The notes: generated by a model from the letters alone, not told the origin. A stretch of DNA of 64,000 nt from Saprospiraceae bacterium (GCA_022841345.1 JALHRR010000028.1:1-64000); one strand, 5' to 3'. Counted from the first letter of the stretch, positions 42,686 through 53,333 are shown. Numbers and translations: made by a program.

Positions 42686-44734
42686 TTAATTCAATGTCTC
42701 CACAGCAGCTTGTTGTGTGGCATCTTTAAAATACAACATAAAGCGGGTACCTTTCGGAGTATTATTGATGGACCAGTATCCGTCATTTTTCCTGACAAAT
42801 TCACTGCAAAGTTTTAAACCAAGGCCTTGCAGGCTAAGCACAGACACTTCGTCCGTTTTCGGAGCTATAAGTGATGATTTTACTTCTTCAGGTATTCCTC
42901 CGGCTTCATCTTCTATAACAATAACTGCCTGATCAGCTTCAGTATACCATTTGATCTGAATGGTGGTATACTCAGGACTGTACTTAATTGCATTGGATAA
43001 TAAATTTCTGAGGACAATCTCCAGTGAGGAGGAGTCCGCCCAAAGTTTTATATCTGGATTTCCTTCTGTCACTATCTGCAAATGTTTGTTTACAATCAAT
43101 GGGTCATTACCGGAAATTACCTTTGAAATCATAGGCTTTAGCTGAAGTTTTTCCTTCAATAACTTAATACCATCTTGCTGCGACTTTGCCCACATCAGCA
43201 GGTTTTCCAATAAATTTCTGAAATCAATTACACTCACTTTAGTCGCATTCAATATTTCCATTGAACCGGCAGACAAAGAGTCATTTTTCCCGGGAAGCAG
43301 ATTCAGTAACATGAATACATTACCGGCAGGGCTCCTGAGGTCATGTGAAATAATCGAGAACAACAAATCTTTGGTTCGGTTAGAAGCTTCCAGGGCCAGA
43401 GATTGTTCTTCAATCGCTTTATTCCTTTTCTCTAAAAGCTGTTTAGCTGATTGAGTCTTTCTGTAGAAATAAATCAAAGGCAATAGCAACAATACCATCA
43501 TTATCAGAGCGGACATAAGAATATAGCCCTGAATACGCTTTTGCCTCAAAGTTTCCTCATTAGAAGCATTCAGTTTCTCAAGATTTTCCAGATCCTTACT
43601 TTTATTTTTTAGTGCTATGTCTGATTCCAGAGCGTTTACTTCTTGCAGACTCGACAAAGTTATGCCCTGGATTTTGTATTTATAATGCATTTGCAGATAC
43701 TCAAGCGCTTTCTGATAATCCTTTTGGATCACTTTAATTCTATAAAGTACATGATAAGCAAATGATAAAGGATAATTCGATTCATCTTTTTGATGATAAC
43801 TAACAGCCTCTAAAGAATACTCTTCTGCTTTATCATATTGCTTTACATTGAAATATGCCAAACCCAGATTCATAAGAATAAATGGTTCATAATTAACCCC
43901 GGGGTGCCTTAAAAACAACTCGTATGCCCCCTTTAATTCTTTGAGAGCCTCATCATACTTTTTAATTTCACCAAGATAAATTCCATAATTCGCACGGTGA
44001 GCAGCTATCATTGCAGAATCATTAATCTTATTTGAAAACTCCATGGCTTTCTTAATCCAGGTGATGCTGCTGGAATCAGTTTGATTCATCATATTGAGCC
44101 CTATTAAATTATAAGTGCTCGCTATATTATATGTGTCTTTTAATTCCTCAAATATGGAGAGTGCATTATTTGCATACTCCAATGATTTCTTATTTACATT
44201 AGACTGATAAAATAACTTTGCTAAATCTAAAGCTGCTAAAGCATAAAATAGCTTTTGTTCTTTGTGTTTTGGGTCAAGCGTTTTTATACTTTCATAAAAA
44301 AAATACACAGCTGAGTCTTTCAAATCTGTACTGCTGTATGTCAATCCTATATTTCTCAACAAATATCCAATATTCAGTGTGTCGTCGATATTTTCATACA
44401 TGGGCAATGCCTGCAAAAAGAGTTTTCTGGCGGCAATATGATTGCTCGAAATGGCATGAAGAACGCCATTTTCGAGTATAGCTTTTGCTATGTATTTTGT
44501 TACACCGGATTCAAGAGCCAGTTTCTTTTGCATTCTATTAAGAGAAAATGCAATTGTGGAATCATTTTTTATAAACTGCCGTGATTGATCTCTGAGAAAA
44601 CTCAGCTTATCTTCCAATTTAACAATAGTATCTAGTCTGGATTGCAAAGAATCGGGAATACCCTGATCAGCAAAAACTGTAAGATTGAAGCCAAATAAAA
44701 GTGCAATTGCAAAGAGTAATCCTCTGGTTAGCAT
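42686..44734 (-). CDS. Sensor histidine kinase with periplasmic TPR region
   Basis: 682 residues. A signal peptide (about 1-22) is followed by tetratricopeptide-type repeats (about 40-370; e.g. ALLHA-type helices, YFNVKQYDKAEEYSLEAVSY). A membrane helix (about 400-422, ILMSALIMMVLLLLPLIYFY) precedes a coiled coil. The H-box LLFSIISHDLRSPAGNVFML has the phosphohistidine at about H464. The ATP-binding domain has NLLSNAIKYS, EDEAGGIP and QGLGLKLCSEFV. This TPR-kinase layout is common in Bacteroidota. No response regulator is adjacent, so the partner is elsewhere. Confidence 0.88.
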   Translation of the reverse strand: MLTRGLLFAIALLFGFNLTVFADQGIPDSLQSRLDTIVKLEDKLSFLRDQSRQFIKNDSTIAFSLNRMQKKLALESGVTKYIAKAILENGVLHAISSNHIAARKLFLQALPMYENIDDTLNIGYLLRNIGLTYSSTDLKDSAVYFFYESIKTLDPKHKEQKLFYALAALDLAKLFYQSNVNKKSLEYANNALSIFEELKDTYNIASTYNLIGLNMMNQTDSSSITWIKKAMEFSNKINDSAMIAAHRANYGIYLGEIKKYDEALKELKGAYELFLRHPGVNYEPFILMNLGLAYFNVKQYDKAEEYSLEAVSYHQKDESNYPLSFAYHVLYRIKVIQKDYQKALEYLQMHYKYKIQGITLSSLQEVNALESDIALKNKSKDLENLEKLNASNEETLRQKRIQGYILMSALIMMVLLLLPLIYFYRKTQSAKQLLEKRNKAIEEQSLALEASNRTKDLLFSIISHDLRSPAGNVFMLLNLLPGKNDSLSAGSMEILNATKVSVIDFRNLLENLLMWAKSQQDGIKLLKEKLQLKPMISKVISGNDPLIVNKHLQIVTEGNPDIKLWADSSSLEIVLRNLLSNAIKYSPEYTTIQIKWYTEADQAVIVIEDEAGGIPEEVKSSLIAPKTDEVSVLSLQGLGLKLCSEFVRKNDGYWSINNTPKGTRFMLYFKDATQQAAVETLN

Positions 44735-44981
44735 ATGAAGATAATGGTTTTAGCCAAAAAAATTAATCATAGCCCACCTAAAAATATCTATTTGATATGA
44801 TCTCTTTATGTGCGCACAATTGACCGAAATATATTATAAAATATCCACAATTAAGCAAGAGAGCGGCGTTTATCTTTTCATTTAATCATAAATCATTTAT
44901 ATATTTAAAATACAATTTTATCTAAAAAATGAATTTTAAAATTGAATTATAATGATTTATACATAACATTATAATTTTATA

Positions 44982-47846
44982 TTATTTTATTTTATACCCT
45001 TCTTCTCTCCATTTCTCTCTAAGATAATTACCTGTAAAGGACTCCTCCACATCAATAATACCTTCGGGTGTTCCCATAAAAACAAGATATCCACCTTTCA
45101 AGCCTGCCTCAGGACCCAGATCGATCACCCAATCTGCAGATTTGATCATGTCCAGATGATGCTCCACTACAACTACAGTATGCCCCATTTCTATCAAAGA
45201 TTGTAAAGCAGATAAGAGCTTCAGCACATCGTGAAAATGTAATCCTGTCGTAGGCTCATCAAATACAAAAAGAATTTTATCCCTGCTTTCCTGCATCCCC
45301 AGATAGGACGCCAGCTTTACCCTTTGCGCTTCACCCCCCGACAAAGTCGATGAGGATTGACCCAGCTTCACATAACCTAAACCTACATCCGACAATGGTT
45401 TAATTTTTTGAATAATATCTCTTTGATCTTTAAAAAAATCAAGGGCTTCATCAATGCTCATATTCAGTATATCATTGATGTTTTTTTCTTTATATCTGAC
45501 TTCCAGAATCTCGTCTTTGAATCTTTTGCCATTGCATTCTTCACAAGTGAGCGTGACATCAGGCAAAAACTGCATTTCAACTACAATCTCTCCGTCACCC
45601 TTACAAGTTTCACACCTGCCACCTTCTACATTGAAAGAAAAATGTTTTGGTTTGTACCCTTTGAGTTTGGACAATTGCTGTCTCGTATACAGGTCCCTAA
45701 TATGGTCAAAAGCCTTCACATATGTTATCGGATTAGATCTGCTGGATCTGCCTATCGGGGATTGACCAATCATTTCGATATGGTGAATTTTTTTTAGATC
45801 ACCGGAAATAAAGTCAGTCAATGAAGGGCTTTGACTCTGTGGATCTGCCAGTGCTGCTCTTACAAGGGGTATTAATACTTCTTTTACAAGTGTACTTTTT
45901 CCGGAACCGGACACTCCCGAAATCACTGTCAGTGCATTCAGGGGAATAGTCACTGTCAGATTCTTGAGATTGTGTATTCTCGCCTGGTGCAATTGAATTT
46001 TATTCCGAATCGGCCTTCTTACCAATGGTGTTGGAATGATCATTCTGCGATGGAGATACTGCACTGTGAGACTGCGCAGATGTTTATCAGGATCAGCTGT
46101 TTTAAAATTTCCGGCAAAAACTACCTCCCCTCCATGCAAACCTGCCTCGGGTCCCATATCTAAAAGAAAATCTGCCTGTCGGATGACATCTTCTTCATGT
46201 TCAACTACCAACACAGTGTTTCCAAGATCTCTCAGTTTCTTTAAAACTTCAACAAGTTTCAGCGTATCTCTGGGGTGAAGCCCTATGCTCGGCTCATCAA
46301 GAACATATAATGAACTGGCCAGATTACTACCCAGGGTCCGGGTCAAATTGATTCTTTGTATTTCTCCACCACTTAATGTAGAGGAGAGTCTGTCAAGATG
46401 CAAATAATTCAATCCTATCTGACACATAACAGTGAGACGGGAGATAATTTCAGTGAGAATTCTTTCTGCAATTTTTCTATCAGCTTCCGAAAGCTGAATT
46501 TGTTCAAAAAATGAAAGCATATCCTCGATAGGCAATAAAACCAACTTGTCTATAGTAGTGCCGGCAACAAATACATATAGTGCTTCCTTGCGCAGTCTGG
46601 AGCCTTTGCAAGTTGGGCATTTGGTTTTACCTCTATATCTCGCCAGGATTACTCTGTTCTGAATTTTATAAGTTTTTTCTTCCAATTGCCTGAAGTATTC
46701 ATAGATTCCTTCAATCCCATCTCCTCCATTCCATAGTAAATCCTGTTCCTTTTCAGTTAGAAATTCATAGGGCCTGTGAATGGGAAAATCTAATTGAATG
46801 GCTTTTTGAATAAACTTATCCTGCCATAAAGAGGCAGATTCACCTTTCCATGCCACCACAGCTCCTTCATGAATGGACAAAGTTTTATCGGGAATGACCT
46901 TTTCAGTATCTATACCTATAACTCTGCCATATCCTTCACATTCCGGACATGCTCCATATGGATTATTGTAATTAAATAATGCAGGCGAGGGATCCAGAAA
47001 CTCTATTCCATCAGCTTCAAACCGGTTATTGAATGCTTTGATCTCTTTGTCATCAGCTACCAGGCAATTACCAAAACTCTCGTCAAAAGCTGTTTGAACA
47101 GAATCTGCTATTTGCTTACGAAATGCATCCGAATCATCACCCGTGACAAGTCTGTCAATGAGTATATAAATAGGTTCCTGCTGTAATTGTCCCAGCGGTT
47201 TTTGTAGGAAAGGGCTATCCTCTTCCAGAAATGATTCTATATATTTAAGTTCATCTCCTACATACAATCGGGTATATCCTTTTTGCATCAATAAAGACAA
47301 CTCGTGGCTCAGCAATCTGTCAGGATATCTGTTCTGAAGCGGAATCATCAGGCGGATACGTACACCCTTTTCATAATTCATGATAAAATTCACAACATCC
47401 GTGACAGTGTGCTTTTTCACTTCCAGACCTGAGACGGGAGAAATTGTCTTTCCCAGTCTTGCATATAATAGTCGCAGCAGATCATAAACTTCTGTGAGTG
47501 AACCGACAGTTGATCTTGCATTACTGGTACTTACTTTTTGTTCGACAGCAATAGCTGGACATATTCCTTTAATAAAATCCATATCCGGCTTTTTCATCCG
47601 GTTGAGGAATTGCCTTGCATACGAAGACAGACTCTCCACATACCGGCGCTGACCTTCTGCATAAATCGTATCAATGGAAATAGAAGACTTACCACTTCCG
47701 GACACTCCACTTACCACTATCAGTTTATTCTTGGGCAATATGACTTCAATGTCCTTAAGGTTATTGACCCTGGCACCTTTCACATGAAGTGTGTTCCTGT
47801 AATTAAAATCCGTCTCTATTGTTTCAACCGGCTTAGTATCCTGCAT
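44982..47846 (-). CDS. uvrA: Excinuclease ABC subunit A
   Basis: 954 residues, full length. UvrA recognises DNA lesions with UvrB in nucleotide excision repair. Two ABC ATPase halves are present: VVSGVSGSGKSSISIDTIYA near 45-60 and VISGVSGSGKSTLVKEVL in the second half. Each has a signature segment (STLSGGEIQRINLTRTLG; STLSGGEAQRVKLASYLG). Zinc clusters appear as CPECEGYGR/CPTCKGSR and CETCKGDG/CEECNGKRF. It ends at 44982. The downstream 247-bp gap holds nothing recognised. Confidence 0.97.
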   Translation of the reverse strand: MQDTKPVETIETDFNYRNTLHVKGARVNNLKDIEVILPKNKLIVVSGVSGSGKSSISIDTIYAEGQRRYVESLSSYARQFLNRMKKPDMDFIKGICPAIAVEQKVSTSNARSTVGSLTEVYDLLRLLYARLGKTISPVSGLEVKKHTVTDVVNFIMNYEKGVRIRLMIPLQNRYPDRLLSHELSLLMQKGYTRLYVGDELKYIESFLEEDSPFLQKPLGQLQQEPIYILIDRLVTGDDSDAFRKQIADSVQTAFDESFGNCLVADDKEIKAFNNRFEADGIEFLDPSPALFNYNNPYGACPECEGYGRVIGIDTEKVIPDKTLSIHEGAVVAWKGESASLWQDKFIQKAIQLDFPIHRPYEFLTEKEQDLLWNGGDGIEGIYEYFRQLEEKTYKIQNRVILARYRGKTKCPTCKGSRLRKEALYVFVAGTTIDKLVLLPIEDMLSFFEQIQLSEADRKIAERILTEIISRLTVMCQIGLNYLHLDRLSSTLSGGEIQRINLTRTLGSNLASSLYVLDEPSIGLHPRDTLKLVEVLKKLRDLGNTVLVVEHEEDVIRQADFLLDMGPEAGLHGGEVVFAGNFKTADPDKHLRSLTVQYLHRRMIIPTPLVRRPIRNKIQLHQARIHNLKNLTVTIPLNALTVISGVSGSGKSTLVKEVLIPLVRAALADPQSQSPSLTDFISGDLKKIHHIEMIGQSPIGRSSRSNPITYVKAFDHIRDLYTRQQLSKLKGYKPKHFSFNVEGGRCETCKGDGEIVVEMQFLPDVTLTCEECNGKRFKDEILEVRYKEKNINDILNMSIDEALDFFKDQRDIIQKIKPLSDVGLGYVKLGQSSSTLSGGEAQRVKLASYLGMQESRDKILFVFDEPTTGLHFHDVLKLLSALQSLIEMGHTVVVVEHHLDMIKSADWVIDLGPEAGLKGGYLVFMGTPEGIIDVEESFTGNYLREKWREEGYKIK

Positions 47847-48342
47847 TTTCTGTTTTCAGACAGTTATAAATAATTAATGAGAACATAAGTTCAATCTGCA
47901 AAGGTATGAATGAGATTACTTACATGCACTACATATTTAAATTTATAAATATAATTACCTGATTTGGGGAACAGTCGGGTTTTATTAAAGGAAACTTGTA
48001 ATGATGAACAAACCCGTACCCCTATTTCATACGTACTTAGGTTAGAGGTTACGTGAGGAAGGTGAGAGTTGTTGAAAAAATCCTGAAGAAAATTTAAATA
48101 GCTTAAGTCCTGATTTTGAAAGGGAAAGGAACAAAATAGCTGATTGAGTAATAAATAAATATGTTAAAACTGTGTTAATTTATCTCGCCACTATTGTATG
48201 AATGGAAATTATACTATCTTTCGCCTGTTAATTGGTTTCAAAGCCAAATTTTATTTTTTTAATAATACCAAATACTGAATCTATCGCATATAACCTCTAC
48301 ATGTAAACACCATTTTTTTTTAATCTGTTAAAGTGTTTTACT
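47847..48342. other. Gene-free stretch between uvrA and the sigma gene
   Basis: 496 bp. CAAAGGTA at 47899-47906 is the minus-strand -7 element TACCTTTG for uvrA, 53 bp upstream of its start. The sigma-factor side has only a near match (TATCTTTC at about 48217). Nothing else is seen. Confidence 0.5.
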
Positions 48343-48924
48343 ATGCAAGTTATGACGCTAAGTGATCAGGAGTTAATCGGGTATTATCTTGAAGGTGACC
48401 AAAAAGCTTTCGAGGAGTTGTTGTCCCGCCACAAAAACAAAATTTACACATCGATTTATCTTTTTGTCAAGGATCAAGCCCTTGCTGAAGATATTTTCCA
48501 GGATGTTTTCATTAAGATTATTGATACGCTCAGAAAAGGCAAATATAACCATGAGGGCAAATTCCTTCAATGGGCCATGAGAATTTCATATAACATGTGC
48601 GTGGATCATTTCAGAAGATCCAAACGCAGACCACAGTTTACACCAACTGAAACATTTGACATCATGGATATTCTGAAAGTATCCGATGACAATATGGAAG
48701 TGCATATGATCAAAAGTCAAACGCATGATAAATTGCGAAGACTGGTAGATCAGTTGCCGGACGAGCAAAGAGAGGTAGTGATATTGAGACATTACGCTGA
48801 TCTGAGCTTTAAGGAAATCGCTCAGCTAACCAGAGTTAGTATCAATACCGCTTTGGGTAGAATGAGATATGCTTTGATCAATATCAGAAAATTGATGGCT
48901 GAAAGAGAAGTTGTCCTTCAGTAA
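48343..48924 (+). CDS. ECF (RpoE-like) sigma factor
   Basis: 193 residues. Region 2 (about 25-95) has YLEGDQKAFEELLSRHKNKI, AEDIFQDVFIKIID and FLQWAMRISYNMCVDHFRR. Region 4 (about 130-185) has LPDEQREVVILRHYADLSF followed by the helix-turn-helix KEIAQLTRVSINTALGRMRYAL. No anti-sigma gene follows; an intrinsic terminator does. Such orphan ECFs are widespread in Bacteroidota. Regulation is not evident from the sequence. Confidence 0.9.
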   Translation: MQVMTLSDQELIGYYLEGDQKAFEELLSRHKNKIYTSIYLFVKDQALAEDIFQDVFIKIIDTLRKGKYNHEGKFLQWAMRISYNMCVDHFRRSKRRPQFTPTETFDIMDILKVSDDNMEVHMIKSQTHDKLRRLVDQLPDEQREVVILRHYADLSFKEIAQLTRVSINTALGRMRYALINIRKLMAEREVVLQ

Positions 48925-48960
48925 GATTCTGTAGCAATTTGTGAGATAGGTAAAAAAACA

Positions 48961-48995
48961 AAAGCCTTCTGTCTTAATGATAGAAGGCTTTTTTT
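48961..48995 (+). terminator. Intrinsic terminator of the sigma gene
   Basis: Ten-bp stem AAAGCCTTCT/AGAAGGCTTT (48961-48970/48982-48991) with an 11-nt loop and a T-run to 48995. Confidence 0.88.
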
Positions 48996-49019
48996 ATTAC
49001 TGTAAATAATTTGTGAAAA

Positions 49020-49278
49020 AGCTGCGAACAACCTGGCCACAACTCCACTGAAGGGCGGTTTACTTTAAGCTTCAGCATGTAGCTTCTTCCCAGCTGTTTA
49101 CGTTTAAACGCTTCACCCTCTCAACTCATAAAAGAGGCTGTCCAGGCTGTTAACTGGCTGTTACCTGAACTTCTAAACTCCTCAACACAACGGCTGTTTT
49201 CTCGCAGCTCATGGCTCGCAGCTACTTCCCGGCTGTTTCCGATTAACCGCTTCACCGCTTAAACGAGGCTGTAAACTA
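49020..49278. repeat. Repeat-rich intergenic stretch with two GGCTGTT units
   Basis: Two copies of the dispersed unit, at 49090-49141 and 49229-49272, separated by decayed GGCTGTT and CTCGCAGCT repeats. Copy two shares CCGGCTGTTTCCGATTAA and CTTCACCGCTT with the copies at 37.1 kb and 61.2-61.4 kb. Confidence 0.6.
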
Positions 49279-50910
49279 CTATTCCTCCTGCAAAAATGGA
49301 TATCTGAAATCAGTCGGCGATACAAAGTTTTCCTTAATGGTTCTTACACTGACCCATCTCCATAGATTCAGCATAGAACCTGCCTTATCATTGGTACCTG
49401 ATGCTCTTCCACCACCAAATGGCTGTTGTCCCACGACTGCTCCCGTTGGTTTGTCATTTATATAGAAATTTCCTGCAGCATGTCTGAGTTTTTGAGTTGC
49501 CAACACCAATGCAGCTCTGTCTTTGGCGAAAATAGCTCCTGTCAAACTGTATGGCGAGGTAGAATTAACCAATTCTAATGTGTCAGCATAAGCTTCATCA
49601 GGATATACATAAATTGTAAGCACAGGTCCGAAAATTTCTTCACACATGGTTGTGTACTTTGGGTCCTTGGCCAGAATCACTGTTGGCTCAATAAAGTATC
49701 CGACAGATTTATCATAATTTCCACCCGCTATGATCTCAGCCTCGCTTGACAGACTGGCAGCATCTATATAAGATGCAATTTTGTCAAATGATTTTTCGTC
49801 AATGACCGCATTGATGAAATTCCTGAAATCCTCTGTTGTGCCCATTTTGAAATCTGCCAAATCCTGCAGTAAATATTTTTTCACATCCGGCCAAAGACTT
49901 TCAGGTACATATGCTCTGGAAGCTGCTGAACATTTTTGTCCCTGGTATTCAAATGCCCCTCTGGAAAGCCCAACAGCTACTGCTTTAGGATCAGCTGATT
50001 TATGAACCATCACAAAATCTTTTCCACCGGTCTCTCCTACTATTCTTGGGTATGAAGTATAATTAGGTAATTGCTCGCCGATCGTTTTCCATAAGCTTTG
50101 GAATACTCCTGTACTCCCGGTAAAATGTAGTCCTGCAAATGATTTATGATAAAATACAACATCTCCAACTGTTTTTCCACCTGCAAAAACCAGATTGATC
50201 ACTCCATCCGGAAGTCCTGCCTCTTTATATATTTCCATGATCAGGCTGGCAGAATATATCTGCGTCTCAGCCGGTTTCCACACAATAACATTGCCAAAAA
50301 GGGCAGGCGCCGCGCACAAATTTCCTGCAATTGCTGTAAAATTAAATGGTGTTAAAGCAAATACAAAACCTTCCAGTGCTCTGTATTCCAGTCTGTTCCA
50401 TGTTGTAGAAGGACTGTAAGGTTGCTGAGCATACATCTCAGTCATATATTGCACATTGTATCTCAGAAAATCCACCAATTCACAAATACAATCTATTTCT
50501 GCCTGATAGACATTTTTAGATTGTCCCAGCATAGTGGCTGCACTCATTCGGGCTCTGTATGGACCCGCCATCAAATCTGCAGCTTTCAAAAATATGGCGG
50601 CTCGCTCTTCCCAGGGCATTGCTTCCCAATCAGCTTTTGCAGCTAATGCTGCTTCTACTGCTGCTTCAACATGCTCCTTTGAACCCCTGTGATAGTGTCC
50701 AAGTGTATGAGCAATTTCATGAGGAGGGTGTACTCTTACGGTATCATTTGTACGGACAGCTTTGCCCCCGATGATCATAGGCATGTCCAGCTCTTTGGAT
50801 TTTGCTTCTGCAAGTGCCGCTTTCAGTGCTTTTTTTTCCGGAGAGCCGGGCAAATAATTTAAAATGGGTTCATTTTTGGCCTCAGGGACCTTAAAAAATG
50901 CGTTAGCCAT
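49279..50910 (-). CDS. pruA: L-glutamate gamma-semialdehyde dehydrogenase
   Basis: 543 residues, an NAD-dependent aldehyde dehydrogenase of the delta-1-pyrroline-5-carboxylate type, the second step of proline degradation. Key segments: FTAIAGNLCAAPALFGNVIV, the glutamate in IVGETGGKDFVMVHKSADP, and catalytic Cys at about C327 in YQGQKCSAASRAYVPESLW. The C-terminus GAVVGQQPFGGGRASGTNDK is P5CDH-specific. It is monocistronic here; no proline dehydrogenase lies nearby. Confidence 0.95.
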   Translation of the reverse strand: MANAFFKVPEAKNEPILNYLPGSPEKKALKAALAEAKSKELDMPMIIGGKAVRTNDTVRVHPPHEIAHTLGHYHRGSKEHVEAAVEAALAAKADWEAMPWEERAAIFLKAADLMAGPYRARMSAATMLGQSKNVYQAEIDCICELVDFLRYNVQYMTEMYAQQPYSPSTTWNRLEYRALEGFVFALTPFNFTAIAGNLCAAPALFGNVIVWKPAETQIYSASLIMEIYKEAGLPDGVINLVFAGGKTVGDVVFYHKSFAGLHFTGSTGVFQSLWKTIGEQLPNYTSYPRIVGETGGKDFVMVHKSADPKAVAVGLSRGAFEYQGQKCSAASRAYVPESLWPDVKKYLLQDLADFKMGTTEDFRNFINAVIDEKSFDKIASYIDAASLSSEAEIIAGGNYDKSVGYFIEPTVILAKDPKYTTMCEEIFGPVLTIYVYPDEAYADTLELVNSTSPYSLTGAIFAKDRAALVLATQKLRHAAGNFYINDKPTGAVVGQQPFGGGRASGTNDKAGSMLNLWRWVSVRTIKENFVSPTDFRYPFLQEE

Positions 50911-50979
50911 ATATTGTAAAATTGTGGTTGAATTAATGAGAATGTAAAAATATAAAAACCAATTGAAAGGCTCAATAGT

Positions 50980-51495
50980 TTACCACCCTACATATCGGGG
51001 AGGTTTTATTCCATTTAATCTTAGATAGACAACCATTTGTCCGGCATGATGGGTGGTATGGTGTAACAACAGATATAAAAAATCAGATTTACTCAGCATT
51101 TTACCCGATGGTTTAAAATCTTGCATTTGTGTCATATCGTCAGGATGAAGTAAATAAAGTGTTTCTCTGACATCCTGAAATACAGACTGTAGCTGGGCAA
51201 TTCTTTCCAATTTACTCATTGTAACGTACTCAATCCGGCTATTGCCTGTTTGCCGGGAAAGTAAGTAACTCTTATCTATTACATTCAAATGATTGACAAT
51301 ATGATGCAATTGCTGATCAAAAGTGAAGATTTCATCTACTGGCTTGAAACTGTAGAGGGAATCCGGCATGCTCTCAGACATTTCTATAAGGTAGGCTTCC
51401 ATTCTGTCCCATTTGTCCAGAAAATCTTTGGAGGTAATCTGAGCCTGAGAATAAAGGCCAAAAAATAGAAATAACAGAAGTGGGGTAATTCTCAT
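50980..51495 (-). CDS. Exported DinB-family protein
   Basis: 171 residues. A signal peptide (about 1-18, ending GLYSQAQ) precedes a DinB four-helix bundle. Possible metal histidines are in DQQLHHIVNHLN and YLLLHHTTHHAGQMVVYLRL. Export distinguishes it from the cytoplasmic DinB protein at 36.3 kb. It is divergent from the amidohydrolase gene with only 41 bp between starts, so their promoters must overlap. Reaction unknown. Confidence 0.82.
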   Translation of the reverse strand: MRITPLLLFLFFGLYSQAQITSKDFLDKWDRMEAYLIEMSESMPDSLYSFKPVDEIFTFDQQLHHIVNHLNVIDKSYLLSRQTGNSRIEYVTMSKLERIAQLQSVFQDVRETLYLLHPDDMTQMQDFKPSGKMLSKSDFLYLLLHHTTHHAGQMVVYLRLNGIKPPRYVGW

Positions 51496-51536
51496 TCTTT
51501 ATGTGTTTTTTTGTTGCCTTAACCATTTCCTTAAGT

Positions 51537-53258
51537 ATGAAAACACCTAAAGTCTTTGAACGGTTGCTCATTTTCTTAATTGTGTTCATTTCATTTCAGT
51601 GTTCACAACAGCAAAAAGCGGACCTGATTATTTTGAATGCAGATATTTATACAATGGACACACTCATGCCCTCTGCAAAAGCTATGGCAATTAAGGGTAG
51701 TAAAATCCTGGCATTGGGCACTGATGAAGAAATAATGGAATGGGCAGGGCCTGAAACTATAGTTGAGAAAATGAATGGTGAATTTATTATCCCCGGATTG
51801 ATTGAAGGTCATGCTCATTTTTCATATCTGGGAAAAAGCTTGCTGGATCTTAATTTTATGAATGTCACTTCATGGGACGAGGTAGTAAGCATGGTAGAAG
51901 AAGCAGCAAAAAAACTTCCGGAAGGGACATGGATAGAAGGTCGCGGATGGCACCAGGAAAAATGGCAAAAAATTCCTGAACAAAATGTAAACGGCTATCC
52001 ATTCCACGACGCTTTAAGTGCGGTAACACCCAATCATCCGGTAATCCTTCGGCATGCCAGTGGTCATTCTTTATTCGCCAATCAAAAAGCGATGGAAATG
52101 GCAGGTATTCAGGCTGAAACCCCCAGCCCTTCAGGTGGTGTAATAGTAAGATCCGCAGATGGAAAAGCAATCGGGGTATTTGAAGAACGTGCCATGTCAC
52201 TCATTTCTAATCCTTTTAATCAGTATTTGGAAACCCTGGACGAGGTTGCATTATTTGATAAATGGCGTATGGGTATCGAACTCGCTCAGGAAGAGTGCCT
52301 ATCTCATGGGATCACTTCTTTTCAGGATGCCGGATCAAGTTTTGAAGATATTGAACGATATCAAAAAATGGCTGAAGCAGGTGAATTGAAAGTACGACTT
52401 TATGCGATGATTAGACATCCCTCAGATGTTTTGGAGGGAGGTATGGACAAACTACCTATTCTAAACGCGGGTAACGGATATTTTACCTGCAGGGCGATCA
52501 AATCTGAATTAGATGGAGCCCTGGGCGTATTCGGAGCCTGGAAATTAAAGCCATATGCGGACAAACCAGGTTATACAGGCCAAAATACTACTTCCATTGA
52601 AGAATTAAAGAAGATAGCAGACCTGGCAGTGAAACATAAAATGCAACTATGTGTACATGCCATTGGAGATAAAGCCAATCGGGAGTTTTTGAATATTTGT
52701 GATTCATTATTCAAAATTAATCCTGAAGGAAATACTTGGCGATGGCGATCCGAGCATGCCCAGCATTTGGACACTACAGATATTAAAAGGTTTGCCTCAC
52801 TCGGAATTTTTGCTTCTATGCAGGGAATACACTGTACATCTGATGCACCATTTGTAGTAAAACGACTTGGAGTTGAACGCTCAAGAACAGGTGCATATGC
52901 CTGGAGATCTCTTCTGGACGCCGGTGTAATTATCAATAATGGAACAGACGCTCCGGTAGAATCTATTGATGCAATAGAATGCTTTTATGCAAGTGTGACA
53001 AGAAAAAGGAAGGACAGTGAACAGGCATTTTTTCCGGAACAGGCAATGACCCGTCATGAAGCATTGTATTCCTACACAATGGCGAATGCGCTGGCCTCCT
53101 TTGAAGAAAAAAATAAAGGTTCATTGAGCCCGGGTAAATTTGCAGATTTTGTAATATTGTCCAATAATCTGATCCTTTGCACTGAGACAGAAATCCTTAA
53201 AACTGAAGTACTTCGCACTTATGTCGGTGGTAAAATGGCGTATCAAAAAGCAAATTGA
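51537..53258 (+). CDS. YtcJ-like amidohydrolase lipoprotein
   Basis: About 573 residues. The ATG at 51537 (MKTPKVFERLLIFL) gives a signal ending FISFQC, a lipobox; the longer frame adds 12 unlikely residues. The amidohydrolase_3 core begins ADLIILNADIYTMD and has the metal-binding HAHFSYLG (EGHAH) motif. Later histidines lie in LCVHAIGDKANREFL and WRSEHAQHLD, and the catalytic Asp in NNGTDAPVESIDAIE. YtcJ-type enzymes hydrolyse amide or related bonds. Substrate unknown; location is the periplasmic face of a membrane. Confidence 0.88.
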   Translation: MKTPKVFERLLIFLIVFISFQCSQQQKADLIILNADIYTMDTLMPSAKAMAIKGSKILALGTDEEIMEWAGPETIVEKMNGEFIIPGLIEGHAHFSYLGKSLLDLNFMNVTSWDEVVSMVEEAAKKLPEGTWIEGRGWHQEKWQKIPEQNVNGYPFHDALSAVTPNHPVILRHASGHSLFANQKAMEMAGIQAETPSPSGGVIVRSADGKAIGVFEERAMSLISNPFNQYLETLDEVALFDKWRMGIELAQEECLSHGITSFQDAGSSFEDIERYQKMAEAGELKVRLYAMIRHPSDVLEGGMDKLPILNAGNGYFTCRAIKSELDGALGVFGAWKLKPYADKPGYTGQNTTSIEELKKIADLAVKHKMQLCVHAIGDKANREFLNICDSLFKINPEGNTWRWRSEHAQHLDTTDIKRFASLGIFASMQGIHCTSDAPFVVKRLGVERSRTGAYAWRSLLDAGVIINNGTDAPVESIDAIECFYASVTRKRKDSEQAFFPEQAMTRHEALYSYTMANALASFEEKNKGSLSPGKFADFVILSNNLILCTETEILKTEVLRTYVGGKMAYQKAN

Positions 53259-53333
53259 TTCTTTAAATGGCACCAAGTATCTATCATTTGGCCTTATTCG
53301 TCCATAAAAGTTAAATGGAGACTACGAAATCTT

